From Candidatus Falkowiibacteriota bacterium (lineage in GTDB: Bacteria > Patescibacteriota > Patescibacteriia > Patescibacteriales > UBA12465), in the NCBI GenBank assembly GCA_026396805.1, contig JAPLVZ010000013.1, positions 1-39,050 of the forward strand: 39,050 nucleotides of DNA, written 5' to 3'. Below the pieces are notes generated by a model. It had not been told where the DNA came from. It did not search any database and was given only the letters and a program-made list of their open reading frames with translations. Position 1 is the first letter of the stretch. The number at the start of each line of letters is the position of its first letter. Below are positions 7,541 through 14,579 of this stretch, piece after piece. The position numbers and the translations under genes are program-made.

Positions 7541-7594
7541 AAAAGCGTCTTTTATTTCATCTTAAGCGCCTCTATGGAAGGTGGTAAAAAATAA

Positions 7595-7669
7595 GTCCTC
7601 GTAGTTCAACGGATAGAACGAGAATCTCCTAAGTTCTAAATCCCGGTTCAATTCCGGGCGGGGACACCA
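7595..7669 (+). tRNA. tRNA-Arg(CCT)
   Basis: The acceptor GTCCTCG pairs with CGGGGAC, the D arm is GTTC/GAAC, the anticodon stem AGAAT/GTTCT encloses CTCCTAA with anticodon CCT, and the T arm is CCCGG-TTCAATT-CCGGG. The discriminator A is followed by an encoded CCA. Confidence 0.95.
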
Positions 7670-7680
7670 ATTTTTGAGCA

Positions 7681-7709
7681 ATATTAAAATATTTTTGGTT
7701 TATTGTCAA
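7681..7709 (-). promoter_or_regulatory. Possible promoter antisense to tRNA-Arg
   Basis: On the minus strand TTGACA (7709-7704), 17 nt and TAATAT (7686-7681) form a near-consensus promoter 12 bp beyond the tRNA 3' end, pointing back across it. The -35 lies in a perfect inverted repeat TTGTCAA/TTGACAA (7703-7720). The region is very AT-rich, so chance is possible. Confidence 0.4.
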
Positions 7710-7749
7710 GTATTTGACAAAAAATCATTATTATTACTTTATTTCCCTC

Positions 7750-7777
7750 TTGACTTTTATTTTTACTCTAGTATTAT
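7750..7777 (+). promoter_or_regulatory. Promoter of tRNA-Ala
   Basis: TTGACT (7750-7755), 16 nt spacer, TATTAT (7772-7777). It gives a leader of about 100 nt that contains the stem-loop at 7819-7876. Confidence 0.7.
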
Positions 7778-7818
7778 GTAAATAGGTTTTTATAGTAGTT
7801 TTGGTTAGAAAATAGAGG

Positions 7819-7876
7819 TTGTTCTTTGAGGAACGATATTAAACGGGAATTATTTGGAATGTTCCTCGCAGAACAA
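7819..7876 (+). repeat. Long inverted repeat in the tRNA-Ala leader
   Basis: TTGTTCT-tt-GAGGAAC (7819-7834) is complementary to GTTCCTC-gc-AGAACAA (7861-7876): 14 pairs around a 2x2 internal loop, with a 26 nt AT-rich apical loop. The element ends 4 bp before the tRNA. It may guide 5' processing, or it may be a DNA-level site. Confidence 0.75.
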
Positions 7877-7880
7877 TTAA

Positions 7881-7954
7881 GGGCCATTAGCTCAGTTGGC
7901 TAGAGCGCTTCCATGGCATGGAAGAGACCAAGGGTTCAAGTCCCTTATGGTCCA
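7881..7954 (+). tRNA. tRNA-Ala(GGC)
   Basis: GGGCCAT pairs with ATGGTCC, including the alanine identity pair G3-U70. The D arm is GCTC/GAGC, the anticodon stem CTTCC/GGAAG encloses ATGGCAT (anticodon GGC), and the T arm is AAGGG-TTCAAGT-CCCTT. CCA is not encoded (the discriminator A is followed by CAA). Confidence 0.95.
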
Positions 7955-7965
7955 CAAACTAAAAG

Positions 7966-7996
7966 AACCTCACCTACGTGAGGTCTTTAAAGTTTT
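7966..7996 (+). terminator. Terminator after tRNA-Ala
   Basis: ACCTCAC, loop CTAC, GTGAGGT followed by CTTTAAAGTTTT. The T tract is interrupted, so termination may be incomplete. Confidence 0.65.
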
Positions 7997-7997
7997 A

Positions 7998-8006
7998 TGG
8001 TATAAT
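7998..8006 (+). promoter_or_regulatory. Extended -10 promoter of the nucleotidyltransferase-like gene
   Basis: TGG plus TATAAT (7998-8006) is a perfect extended -10 element without a good -35. It lies 48 bp before the ATG at 8054. Confidence 0.6.
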
Positions 8007-8053
8007 ATAAGAGGCTTTAGAGTTATTTATAATTTACTTGTTTGTTTTTAAAT

Positions 8054-8713
8054 ATGCTAAATAATATTGGGGAAATATTATCAAATTTAGTTTCTTTTAA
8101 ACCGGTTTCTGTTGTTAATACTGGTTCTTCAGCTTCAAACGAAGGCGGTAAAGAGAGCGATCGGGATATAATGGTGATATTTAAGGATAACGACTATGTA
8201 GAACGTAGTAAATTGAAAGATTTATGTTTTAATAAAGTTAGAATTTATCCATTTAGAATAAGTGAAATAAGAAAGATGATTTCCCCTACCCCATTTCCTA
8301 GAAAGTTTTACTTTTGGTGGATTTCAAGGAATTCAAAGGTCCTGTATGGGGAAAATGTTCTAAGAGATCTTAGAATTAAAATTACAAAAAAGGATTTGAA
8401 AGAGGTTATTTTTTTTGAAAGAGGCGTTGCTCTTTCGGCCATGCATTCATTCCGCAACGGGGACGAAAAGACAGCGAGAATATCTTTTTCCAAATCATGT
8501 CTTTTTGGAACAGTGGCCGGTATATGGTTATTAAATAATAAATTTATTTCCAAGTACGATGACGCCGTCAGAGAAGGTAAAAAAATATTTCCGAAGAATT
8601 ATAAGTTAATAAAAAAAGCGAATGATCTAAGAAAGGGAAATAGGAAACTGACGGAACAAGATGTTTTTAATAATATAAAGTATCTCCATAATATCAGCAT
8701 TAAAACAAAATAA
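8054..8713 (+). CDS. Nucleotidyltransferase-fold protein, orphan
   Basis: Near the N-terminus the 219-residue protein has GSSASNEGGKESDRDIMVIF (24-43 counted from the ATG at 8054). This matches the minimal nucleotidyltransferase pattern G-S followed by S-D-x-D-hydrophobic, with D36 and D38 as likely metal ligands. The remaining 170 residues are helical and basic and may be a HEPN-like or substrate-binding part. A TTG five codons upstream is possible, but the ATG has better context. The gene is clearly more AT-rich than its neighbours, stands alone between its own promoter and terminator, and follows two tRNA genes, which suggests acquired cargo. The substrate is unknown. Confidence 0.65.
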   Translation: MLNNIGEILSNLVSFKPVSVVNTGSSASNEGGKESDRDIMVIFKDNDYVERSKLKDLCFNKVRIYPFRISEIRKMISPTPFPRKFYFWWISRNSKVLYGENVLRDLRIKITKKDLKEVIFFERGVALSAMHSFRNGDEKTARISFSKSCLFGTVAGIWLLNNKFISKYDDAVREGKKIFPKNYKLIKKANDLRKGNRKLTEQDVFNNIKYLHNISIKTK

Positions 8714-8736
8714 ATTAATTAACATGGAAGCTAGAT

Positions 8737-8764
8737 AAGTCTACAATAATGTAGACTTTTCTTT
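8737..8764 (+). terminator. Terminator after the nucleotidyltransferase-like gene
   Basis: AAGTCTACA, loop ATAA, TGTAGACTT forms a perfect 9 bp stem followed by a T-rich tract. Confidence 0.85.
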
Positions 8765-8768
8765 ATAA

Positions 8769-8853
8769 TTTGGCTAATATTAAATAAATAACATATTTAG
8801 ACAAATTGTGGAAAAGTTGTTATTATTAAGAAAAAATTTGGCTAAAATTAAAT
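8769..8853 (+). repeat. Pair of 17-bp direct repeats upstream of trxB
   Basis: The sequence TTTGGCTAATATTAAAT at 8769-8785 recurs with one mismatch at 8837-8853, 68 bp apart centre to centre. Nothing else is visible in this AT-rich 260 bp gap apart from the terminator before it and the trxB promoter after it. The repeats may be regulator sites or chance. Confidence 0.4.
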
Positions 8854-8887
8854 TTAAGCATGACAAAAAATTCATAAAAACCTTCAT

Positions 8888-8916
8888 TTGCTTAAAGTAA
8901 AAAAAGTGATTATAAT
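8888..8916 (+). promoter_or_regulatory. Promoter of trxB
   Basis: TTGCTT (8888-8893), 17 nt, perfect TATAAT (8911-8916), with the start about 50 nt before the ATG. Confidence 0.7.
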
Positions 8917-8973
8917 TAAGATGAAATTAAAATAAAATTGAGAGCTTAAACGGCTCATTAATGATTTAAATTT

Positions 8974-9912
8974 ATGTACGATTTGATTATTATCGGTGCC
9001 GGACCGGCCGGGATGACGGCCGGAATTTATGCGGCCCGTCGAGAAATGAAGACCCTTATTATCGGGTCTGAAGTCGGCGGTCAAATGGTTTGGGCCAATG
9101 AAATTGAAAATTATCCCGGTTTCTCTAAGATCAGCAGTTTTGAGCTGATCGAAAATATGAGACAACAGGTCATTAATTTCGGGGCGGAAATGAAGATTGA
9201 AGAAGTGAAGAAGATTGAGCGTAACGACAAGGGAAACTTCTTAATTTATACCAGCCGTGAATCTTTTGAAGGCCAGGCCGTTATTATCGCCATGGGATTG
9301 TCTCCGCGTCGTTTAGCAGTTTCGGGGGAAACAGAATTTAATGGCAAGGGCATATCTTATTGCGCTAACTGCGATGGGCCATTTTTTAAGAAAAAGACCG
9401 TCGTCGTCATCGGGGGCGGGAATTCAGCCTTAGACGCGGCGGAAATGATGTCTAAAATAGCTTCTCAAGTTTATCTCATCCATCGCAATGAAAGTTTCAA
9501 GGCCTTTGACGCCTTATTGGATGAGGTTAAAAACCGCCCTAATATCGAAATACTTTTGAATTCTGAAATTAAAGAAATTTCCGGCAATGGCAAAGTCGAG
9601 CAGATAAAAATTTTTAATACTAAAGATAAGAGTGAGAGGGGAATAAAGACGGATGGTGTTTTTATTGAAGTCGGACGTATCGCCAGCACTGATTTGGTAG
9701 CTGATTTTGTTAATCGTAATGACAAGAACCAGATTATCATTAATGAAAACGGAGAAACAAAAACCCCTGGTTTATATGCCGCCGGCGATGTCACCAGTTG
9801 TGGAATTAAACAAATTACAGTCGCCGTCGGCCAGGCAACAATCGCGGCCCTTAGCGCTTATCAATATCTGCAGTTGAGAGGGAACGTTCATTTCGTAGAG
9901 AAAAAATATTAA
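8974..9912 (+). CDS. trxB: Thioredoxin reductase (thioredoxin-disulfide reductase family)
   Basis: This flavoprotein moves electrons from a pyridine nucleotide through FAD and a redox-active disulfide to thioredoxin. FAD-binding GAGPAG is at 8-13, the redox pair CANC at 130-133, the nucleotide-binding GGGNSA at 147-152 and the C-terminal FAD motif AAGDVTSCGIKQ near residue 270. At 312 residues it has typical length. The NADPH phosphate-binding HRR motif reads HRN (170-172) with Lys in place of the later Arg, so cofactor preference may not be strict NADPH. It has its own promoter. Confidence 0.95.
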   Translation: MYDLIIIGAGPAGMTAGIYAARREMKTLIIGSEVGGQMVWANEIENYPGFSKISSFELIENMRQQVINFGAEMKIEEVKKIERNDKGNFLIYTSRESFEGQAVIIAMGLSPRRLAVSGETEFNGKGISYCANCDGPFFKKKTVVVIGGGNSALDAAEMMSKIASQVYLIHRNESFKAFDALLDEVKNRPNIEILLNSEIKEISGNGKVEQIKIFNTKDKSERGIKTDGVFIEVGRIASTDLVADFVNRNDKNQIIINENGETKTPGLYAAGDVTSCGIKQITVAVGQATIAALSAYQYLQLRGNVHFVEKKY

Positions 9913-9917
9913 TATTC

Positions 9918-9926
9918 TGTTATAAT
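9918..9926 (+). promoter_or_regulatory. Extended -10 promoter of the glycosyltransferase-EamA-hydrolase unit
   Basis: TGT plus TATAAT (9918-9926) lies 47 bp before the ATG without a clear -35. A small CCGG/CCGG hairpin (9948-9960) followed by AATTTTT sits in the leader and could attenuate transcription or end the trxB message. Confidence 0.5.
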
Positions 9927-9972
9927 AGAAGGATAATATAGTTAGAACCGGGCATTCCGGAATTTTTAAAAT

Positions 9973-11250
9973 ATGTCGATGAAAAAAATCAATCTCGTCG
10001 CCGCCGATATGGGCTATGGCCATCAGCGCGCCGCCTATCCGCTAATGGATCTAAGCGCCGGAGAAATCATTACTGTCAATGATTATCCGGGGATAGCCGA
10101 TTGGGAAAAAGAGTATTGGGTTGACAGTCTTAATTCTTACGAACGGGTTTCTCGCCTGAAAAAAATTCCTTTTTTAGGCTCTTTAATCTTTGAAGTGATG
10201 GACGCTTTTCAGAAGATCCGTCCGCTTTATCCTTGGCGCGACTTATCGCAAACGACCGCTCAGCAAAGATATTTTTTTCGTTTCGTAAAAAAGGGTTTGG
10301 GGAAAAATTTGATTGCCGAATTGAACACCACTAATCTCCCATACGTAACTACTTTTTTTGTGGCCGCTTATATCGCGGAGTATCATAATTATCAAGGGGA
10401 TATTTATTGCATAATTTGCGATACCGACGCCTCGCGCGCTTGGGCGCCGCTTAGTCCGAAAGCGAGTCGAACTAAATTTTTAGTGCCGAGCGAAAAAGTT
10501 CGAGAAAGATTCCTGATGTATGGGGTGAAGCCGCAAAATATCATCGTTACGGGTTTCCCTCTGCCTAAAGAGAATATCGGGACGGAGAAAGAAATATTGA
10601 TCGATGATTTGGAACATCGCGTCGCTTTATTGGACCCGAAAGGGATATATCGCGATCATTATAAATCATTATTAAAAACTATCGCCCCGGACGCTTTGAA
10701 ACCGGAAGACCATCCGATCATTATTACTTTTGCCGTCGGCGGAGCCGGAGCTCAAAAAGAAATCGGCGCTTTAATTATGCGGAAACTAGCGTTTGCCGTC
10801 CGAGAGAAAAAGATAGTCTTAAATTTGGTGGCCGGCAACCGGTCGGAAATAAAAATTTATTTTGAAGAAGCGGCGGCGCTAAGCGGTTTACAGGTTGGGA
10901 AGGGAATTGAAATTATCTTTGCTCCCGACAAGATTGAATATTTTAAAAAATTTAATCAGTGCCTGCGCCGAACGGATATCCTTTGGACTAAGCCCTCCGA
11001 GCTGTCTTTTTATTGCGCTTTGGGTTTGCCGATAATTATGTCCGCTCCTGTCGGCAGCCAAGAAGATTTTAACCGTGAGTGGCTGTTATCCGTGGGGGCG
11101 GGAATCGACAGTCTGGCGCCGGAATATGTTGATGAGTGGCTCCCGGATTTATTGGCCTCTGGTCGCCTGGCTCGCGCGGCGGTTGACGGATTTTTGAACG
11201 CGGAGCAGATGGGCATTTATAATATTGAGAAGTTATTAAGCCAGAAATAA
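9973..11250 (+). CDS. MGDG-synthase/MurG-like glycosyltransferase
   Basis: The N-terminus has DMGYGHQRAA (12-21), equivalent to the glycine-histidine loop of monogalactosyldiacylglycerol synthase and MurG-type GT-B enzymes. The C-terminal half shows IIITFAVGGAGAQKE and a donor-binding region TKPSELSFYCALGLPIIM. These enzymes add a sugar from a nucleotide donor to a membrane lipid acceptor. At 425 residues the protein fits a full GT-B fold and lacks transmembrane helices. It is first in a tight plus-strand unit with an EamA transporter (10 bp gap) and an anchored glycoside hydrolase, suggesting a glycolipid or cell-surface polymer route. Acceptor and donor are unknown. Confidence 0.8.
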   Translation: MSMKKINLVAADMGYGHQRAAYPLMDLSAGEIITVNDYPGIADWEKEYWVDSLNSYERVSRLKKIPFLGSLIFEVMDAFQKIRPLYPWRDLSQTTAQQRYFFRFVKKGLGKNLIAELNTTNLPYVTTFFVAAYIAEYHNYQGDIYCIICDTDASRAWAPLSPKASRTKFLVPSEKVRERFLMYGVKPQNIIVTGFPLPKENIGTEKEILIDDLEHRVALLDPKGIYRDHYKSLLKTIAPDALKPEDHPIIITFAVGGAGAQKEIGALIMRKLAFAVREKKIVLNLVAGNRSEIKIYFEEAAALSGLQVGKGIEIIFAPDKIEYFKKFNQCLRRTDILWTKPSELSFYCALGLPIIMSAPVGSQEDFNREWLLSVGAGIDSLAPEYVDEWLPDLLASGRLARAAVDGFLNAEQMGIYNIEKLLSQK

Positions 11251-11260
11251 TATATATTTT

Positions 11261-12196
11261 ATGAATTGGATAGCCGTGGCGCTATCGGCCTATTTGTTAT
11301 TGGCGGTCGCCAACTTATTGGACAAGTTTTTAGTTGATCATGTCTTAAAAAATAGTAAGGCCTATGCTTTCGCCGCCTGTCTTTTGGGCGTAATAGTTCT
11401 TCTGGCTTCGCCTTGGTTCTTGCGTTGGCCCGGCTGGCCTCTTTTTGTTTTTAACATTGTCAACGGATTCATTTTCGCCTTCGCTTTATGGATGCTTTAT
11501 GAAGCTCTGCGTCGGGGCGAAGTCGCTCGCATTTTAGTTTTTATCGGCGGAGTGACGCCGATTTTTTCGCTTCTTTTTTCTCTTTTATTCTTTAAGGAAC
11601 ATTTTACCGTAAGCCAATGGTTGGGGATGCTTTTTATTCTTATTGGAGTCGTTATTATAATTTTTTTGCCGACAGCAAACAGCTGTTTGGCGCGAGTTTC
11701 CAAAAAATTAAAGTTTGTCCAAAACTTTAAGCCCAGAGGCCTGGGCATCGCCTTGTTGTCCGCCCTTGCCTACTCGGTATATTTTTTGAGCACGAAACAA
11801 GCGTATTCTTTTCAACCGTTTGTCAGTGCTTTTATTTGGACTCGTCTCGGCGCCGCTTTGTTTGTTTTAATATTCTTGATTAAACGCGCCGACAGACAAG
11901 CAATCAGGGCATTCTGGCATAAATCCAGCCCGAACAAAAATAAATTTCTGGTTATTTTTAATCAGGCTCTCGGCGCGAGCGGTTTTATTTTACAGAATTA
12001 CGCGATTTATTTAGGGTCAGTCGTGCTGGTTAACGCTTTGCAGGGGGTCCAATATGCTTTTTTATTGGTTATCAGCACTATTTTGGCTTTTGGGGCCTCG
12101 CGACTCTTAAAAGAAACTTTTTCTTGGAAAATATTATTACAGAAAACGACGGCGGTTATCGCCATCGTCGCCGGTCTTTATTTTATCACTTTTTAA
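11261..12196 (+). CDS. EamA/DMT-family membrane transporter
   Basis: The 311-residue protein has about ten hydrophobic helices in two halves, each with the EamA pattern: first half ALRRGEVARILVFIGGVTPIFSLLFSLLFFKE, second half YLGSVVLVNALQGVQYAFLLVISTI. Family members export metabolites, and some flip lipid-linked sugars. It sits between a lipid-type glycosyltransferase and a glycoside hydrolase in the same operon, which makes a flippase role an attractive but untested inference. The next ATG is 2 bp after its stop. Confidence 0.88.
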   Translation: MNWIAVALSAYLLLAVANLLDKFLVDHVLKNSKAYAFAACLLGVIVLLASPWFLRWPGWPLFVFNIVNGFIFAFALWMLYEALRRGEVARILVFIGGVTPIFSLLFSLLFFKEHFTVSQWLGMLFILIGVVIIIFLPTANSCLARVSKKLKFVQNFKPRGLGIALLSALAYSVYFLSTKQAYSFQPFVSAFIWTRLGAALFVLIFLIKRADRQAIRAFWHKSSPNKNKFLVIFNQALGASGFILQNYAIYLGSVVLVNALQGVQYAFLLVISTILAFGASRLLKETFSWKILLQKTTAVIAIVAGLYFITF

Positions 12197-12198
12197 TT

Positions 12199-13302
12199 AT
12201 GGTTATCAGGGACAAAAACGCGGACAAGGATAAAGATAAGGAAATTAACGGGAATAAAGGAGATAATAAAATCTTTCCGAAGACTTTTAAGGGTTGGTAT
12301 CTTCGCCATCGGAATATTTGGCGAGCGAGTTTTATTTTGATTGCCGCTTTGGCTTTTTATTTTTTAAAATTAGTCGATTATTATCCGTTGCGGGTAGACT
12401 TAAAACATCGCCCTGATTTTTTTGGCGTTACTTTTTCGACTGAATTCTGCGATGAGCTGGAATTGGATTGGCGGGAGACTTACGCCGCCATGCTTGATGA
12501 ATTAAAAGTAAAATATGTCAGAATCCCGATTTATTGGGATGAAATTGAAAAGGAAGAAGGTATTTATGATTTTTCTAAATATGATTATCTTTTAGAAGAA
12601 GGTGCAAAACATGAAGTTAAATTTATTATCAGTGTCGGTCGCCGTCTTCCGCGTTGGCCGGAATGCCATAATCCGGCCTGGCTTAATCGTAAGGATGAAA
12701 TCGCCACGCGCGTCGCCACGTTGAAGACTATCAGGACCATTATTGAGAGATATCGTTCTTATGATAGCGTTGAATATTGGCAGGTGGAGAACGAACCTTT
12801 CTTAAGCACTTTCGGAGTTTGCCCGGATTTAGATCCGGAGTTCCTTCAGCAAGAGTTTGATTTAGTCAGATCTTTGGATAATCGCCAGATAATTATTACC
12901 GGTTCCGGGGAATTAGAGTTTTGGAACCGTCAGGCTAAAATAGGCGATATTTTTGGCAGTACTTTATATCGCGTGGTTTATAATTCTCGGTTTGGTTTTA
13001 TGAAATACCCGATTCCGACCGGTTATTATAATCTCAAGGCGAAGCTGGCCGGATTATCTCCGGAGCGTTTGATGATTTTGGAACTACAGGCCGAACCATG
13101 GGTGCCGCAAGGGAAAATGATGTATCAGAGCGAGCCAGAAACTAATAAAAGCATGGGCATTGAACAGTTTAAGGCGAATCTCCAATACGCCATTAATCTT
13201 AATTTTAGGCGTACTTATATTTGGGGCGTAGAATGGTGGTATTTTCAAAAAAAATACGGCAATCCGGAATATTGGCGGATTGCCGAGGGGTTATTTAACT
13301 AG
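12199..13302 (+). CDS. Membrane-anchored clan GH-A-like glycoside hydrolase
   Basis: The ATG at 12199, two bases after the EamA stop, is preferred to an in-frame start at 12124 inside the upstream gene. The 367-residue protein has a charged Lys/Asp-rich cytoplasmic tail, a transmembrane helix (about 43-62) and a TIM-barrel-like domain. YVRIPIYWDEIEKEEGIYDFS is typical of GH5/GH42-like barrels, WQVENEP (194-200) supplies the likely acid/base E199, and ELQAEPW (295-301) supplies the likely nucleophile (E295 or E299). The catalytic part should face outward. Substrate is unknown, possibly the glycan made by the upstream transferase. Confidence 0.82.
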   Translation: MVIRDKNADKDKDKEINGNKGDNKIFPKTFKGWYLRHRNIWRASFILIAALAFYFLKLVDYYPLRVDLKHRPDFFGVTFSTEFCDELELDWRETYAAMLDELKVKYVRIPIYWDEIEKEEGIYDFSKYDYLLEEGAKHEVKFIISVGRRLPRWPECHNPAWLNRKDEIATRVATLKTIRTIIERYRSYDSVEYWQVENEPFLSTFGVCPDLDPEFLQQEFDLVRSLDNRQIIITGSGELEFWNRQAKIGDIFGSTLYRVVYNSRFGFMKYPIPTGYYNLKAKLAGLSPERLMILELQAEPWVPQGKMMYQSEPETNKSMGIEQFKANLQYAINLNFRRTYIWGVEWWYFQKKYGNPEYWRIAEGLFN

Positions 13303-13333
13303 TTTTAATAGTTTTAACTCCGGCGTCTTTAGT

Positions 13334-14419
13334 CTAAATATTTTTCCCCTCCAGGACTCTGATAATTTTATCATTATATTTATCAACCCATTCCTTAAAA
13401 GCGCACAACGCCGCGTCGGAACGAGGTTTTTCTTTTTGATATATTAAGGATAAGTCGAAATTTTTAGATGTGAGCGCAATCCCCGCGCGTCCCGCGTCTT
13501 TGGCATTGCACTTTTGTTCGAAATGGTTTTTGGTCGGGATCATTAAAATATCTTTTTGTAAGTAAGCGGCCTCGGCGATTGATTCAAAACCGGCCGTGCT
13601 GACATAGGCGGCGCAATTAGCTAAGCGGTTCATGAATTTTTCTCCATGCAGGTCGTGGAAAATAAGGTTTGGGTTTGAGAAAGTGATTTCTGAATCCGGT
13701 TTATTCCAAAAAGCTTCTATCTTTACATCCGGATTTTTTTCACTCCAATTGATTATTTCTTGGCCGTAGCCGGCGTTCAATAGATAGATTAAGATAAAAT
13801 TTCCGTTAACCGGTTTTTGCCGTTTTAGGCTTTGACGGATAAGCGGCGGGCAGACGATTAGGCGCTGGCCGATTAAATCATCGGCGGCCGTGAAAGAAAG
13901 GGCTATTTTTAAAGCCTGGCGCGGTGCGGTTATCCAATTATAAAACTTTAATCCGAAACGTTCGCTAAAGCGGCCGGTCGGGAATTTAAAAATAGGGTGC
14001 CCGATAAAATATTGGTGGCCGATACAAAAAAGAGGGCGCTTATCACGGTAACAGCGGAAGTAAACACCGGCCAAGGGTTCGTAAAAATTAATAAGCGCGT
14101 CGGGATTTGTTTCCGCTATTATTTTTTTAATCTGTTTTAAAGATTGTCGGTAGCGGCGAAACTGGCCCAGAGTTCTTATGACGCTGGCCGGCATATTGAT
14201 TCCTTGACCGTTCTTATCGACGACGAATTTAGGACTGTAAATTCTGATTAGCTTGTCTTTGAATTGTTCTTCAAAAAAATCCGGTAATTTGGAATTAGGA
14301 TCCGGCCCGGCTATAACCGCCAAGATTTTGTGACCGCGTTTTTTCAACTCGGCGTAAAGAGTCAGCGCTTGAGTCAAGTGGCCGCGTCCTTCGCCCTGAA
14401 CGAAAAATAAATAAGTCAT
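13334..14419 (-). CDS. MurG-like (GT28-type) glycosyltransferase
   Basis: The 361-residue protein begins MTYLFFVQGEGRGHLTQA, a GT-B glycine-rich loop of the Glyco_trans_1_3/GT28 group, and has the donor-binding segment STAGFESIAEAAYL followed by IPTKNHFEQKCNA. These proteins transfer sugars to lipid or polyprenyl acceptors. It converges on the anchored hydrolase with a 31 bp gap and has no visible terminator in between. Its ATG lies only 7 bp from the 3' end of tRNA-Gly, so both probably share the promoter at 14565-14537. Confidence 0.85.
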   Translation of the reverse strand: MTYLFFVQGEGRGHLTQALTLYAELKKRGHKILAVIAGPDPNSKLPDFFEEQFKDKLIRIYSPKFVVDKNGQGINMPASVIRTLGQFRRYRQSLKQIKKIIAETNPDALINFYEPLAGVYFRCYRDKRPLFCIGHQYFIGHPIFKFPTGRFSERFGLKFYNWITAPRQALKIALSFTAADDLIGQRLIVCPPLIRQSLKRQKPVNGNFILIYLLNAGYGQEIINWSEKNPDVKIEAFWNKPDSEITFSNPNLIFHDLHGEKFMNRLANCAAYVSTAGFESIAEAAYLQKDILMIPTKNHFEQKCNAKDAGRAGIALTSKNFDLSLIYQKEKPRSDAALCAFKEWVDKYNDKIIRVLEGKNI

Positions 14420-14426
14420 ATAAATG

Positions 14427-14498
14427 AGCGGGTAAGGGGAATCGAACCCCTCTCATAAGGTTGGAAACCTTAGGTAATAACCACTATACGATACCCGC
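14427..14498 (-). tRNA. tRNA-Gly(TCC)
   Basis: On the minus strand GCGGGTA pairs with TACCCGC, the anticodon stem TAAGG/CCTTA encloses TTTCCAA (anticodon TCC), and the T arm is GGGG-TTCGATT-CCCC. The discriminator is U, usual for bacterial tRNA-Gly, and CCA is not encoded. Confidence 0.95.
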
Positions 14499-14536
14499 CT
14501 GATTATCGGCGAAACTGATTTTATTAGCGTTAAATT

Positions 14537-14565
14537 ATCTTATAAAAAAAGCCGACTAAAGTCAA
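14537..14565 (-). promoter_or_regulatory. Promoter of tRNA-Gly and probably the downstream glycosyltransferase
   Basis: Minus strand TTGACT (14565-14560), 17 nt, TAAGAT (14542-14537). The -35 box lies inside the stem of the terminator of the upstream MFS gene. Confidence 0.72.
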
Positions 14566-14566
14566 C
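14544..14566 (-). terminator. Terminator of the lgt-MFS unit, overlapping the next promoter
   Basis: On the minus strand GTTGA, loop CTTTAG, TCGGC and seven T residues follow the MFS stop. The same bases provide the -35 and spacer of the tRNA-Gly promoter. Confidence 0.75.
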
Positions 14567-14579
14567 CGAAACGCGCTTT

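Noticed and set aside
12124-12198. Longer start for the glycoside hydrolase
   Set aside because: It would overlap the EamA gene by over 70 bp, and the added residues read as EamA DNA in another frame. The ATG at 12199 is directly after the EamA stop.
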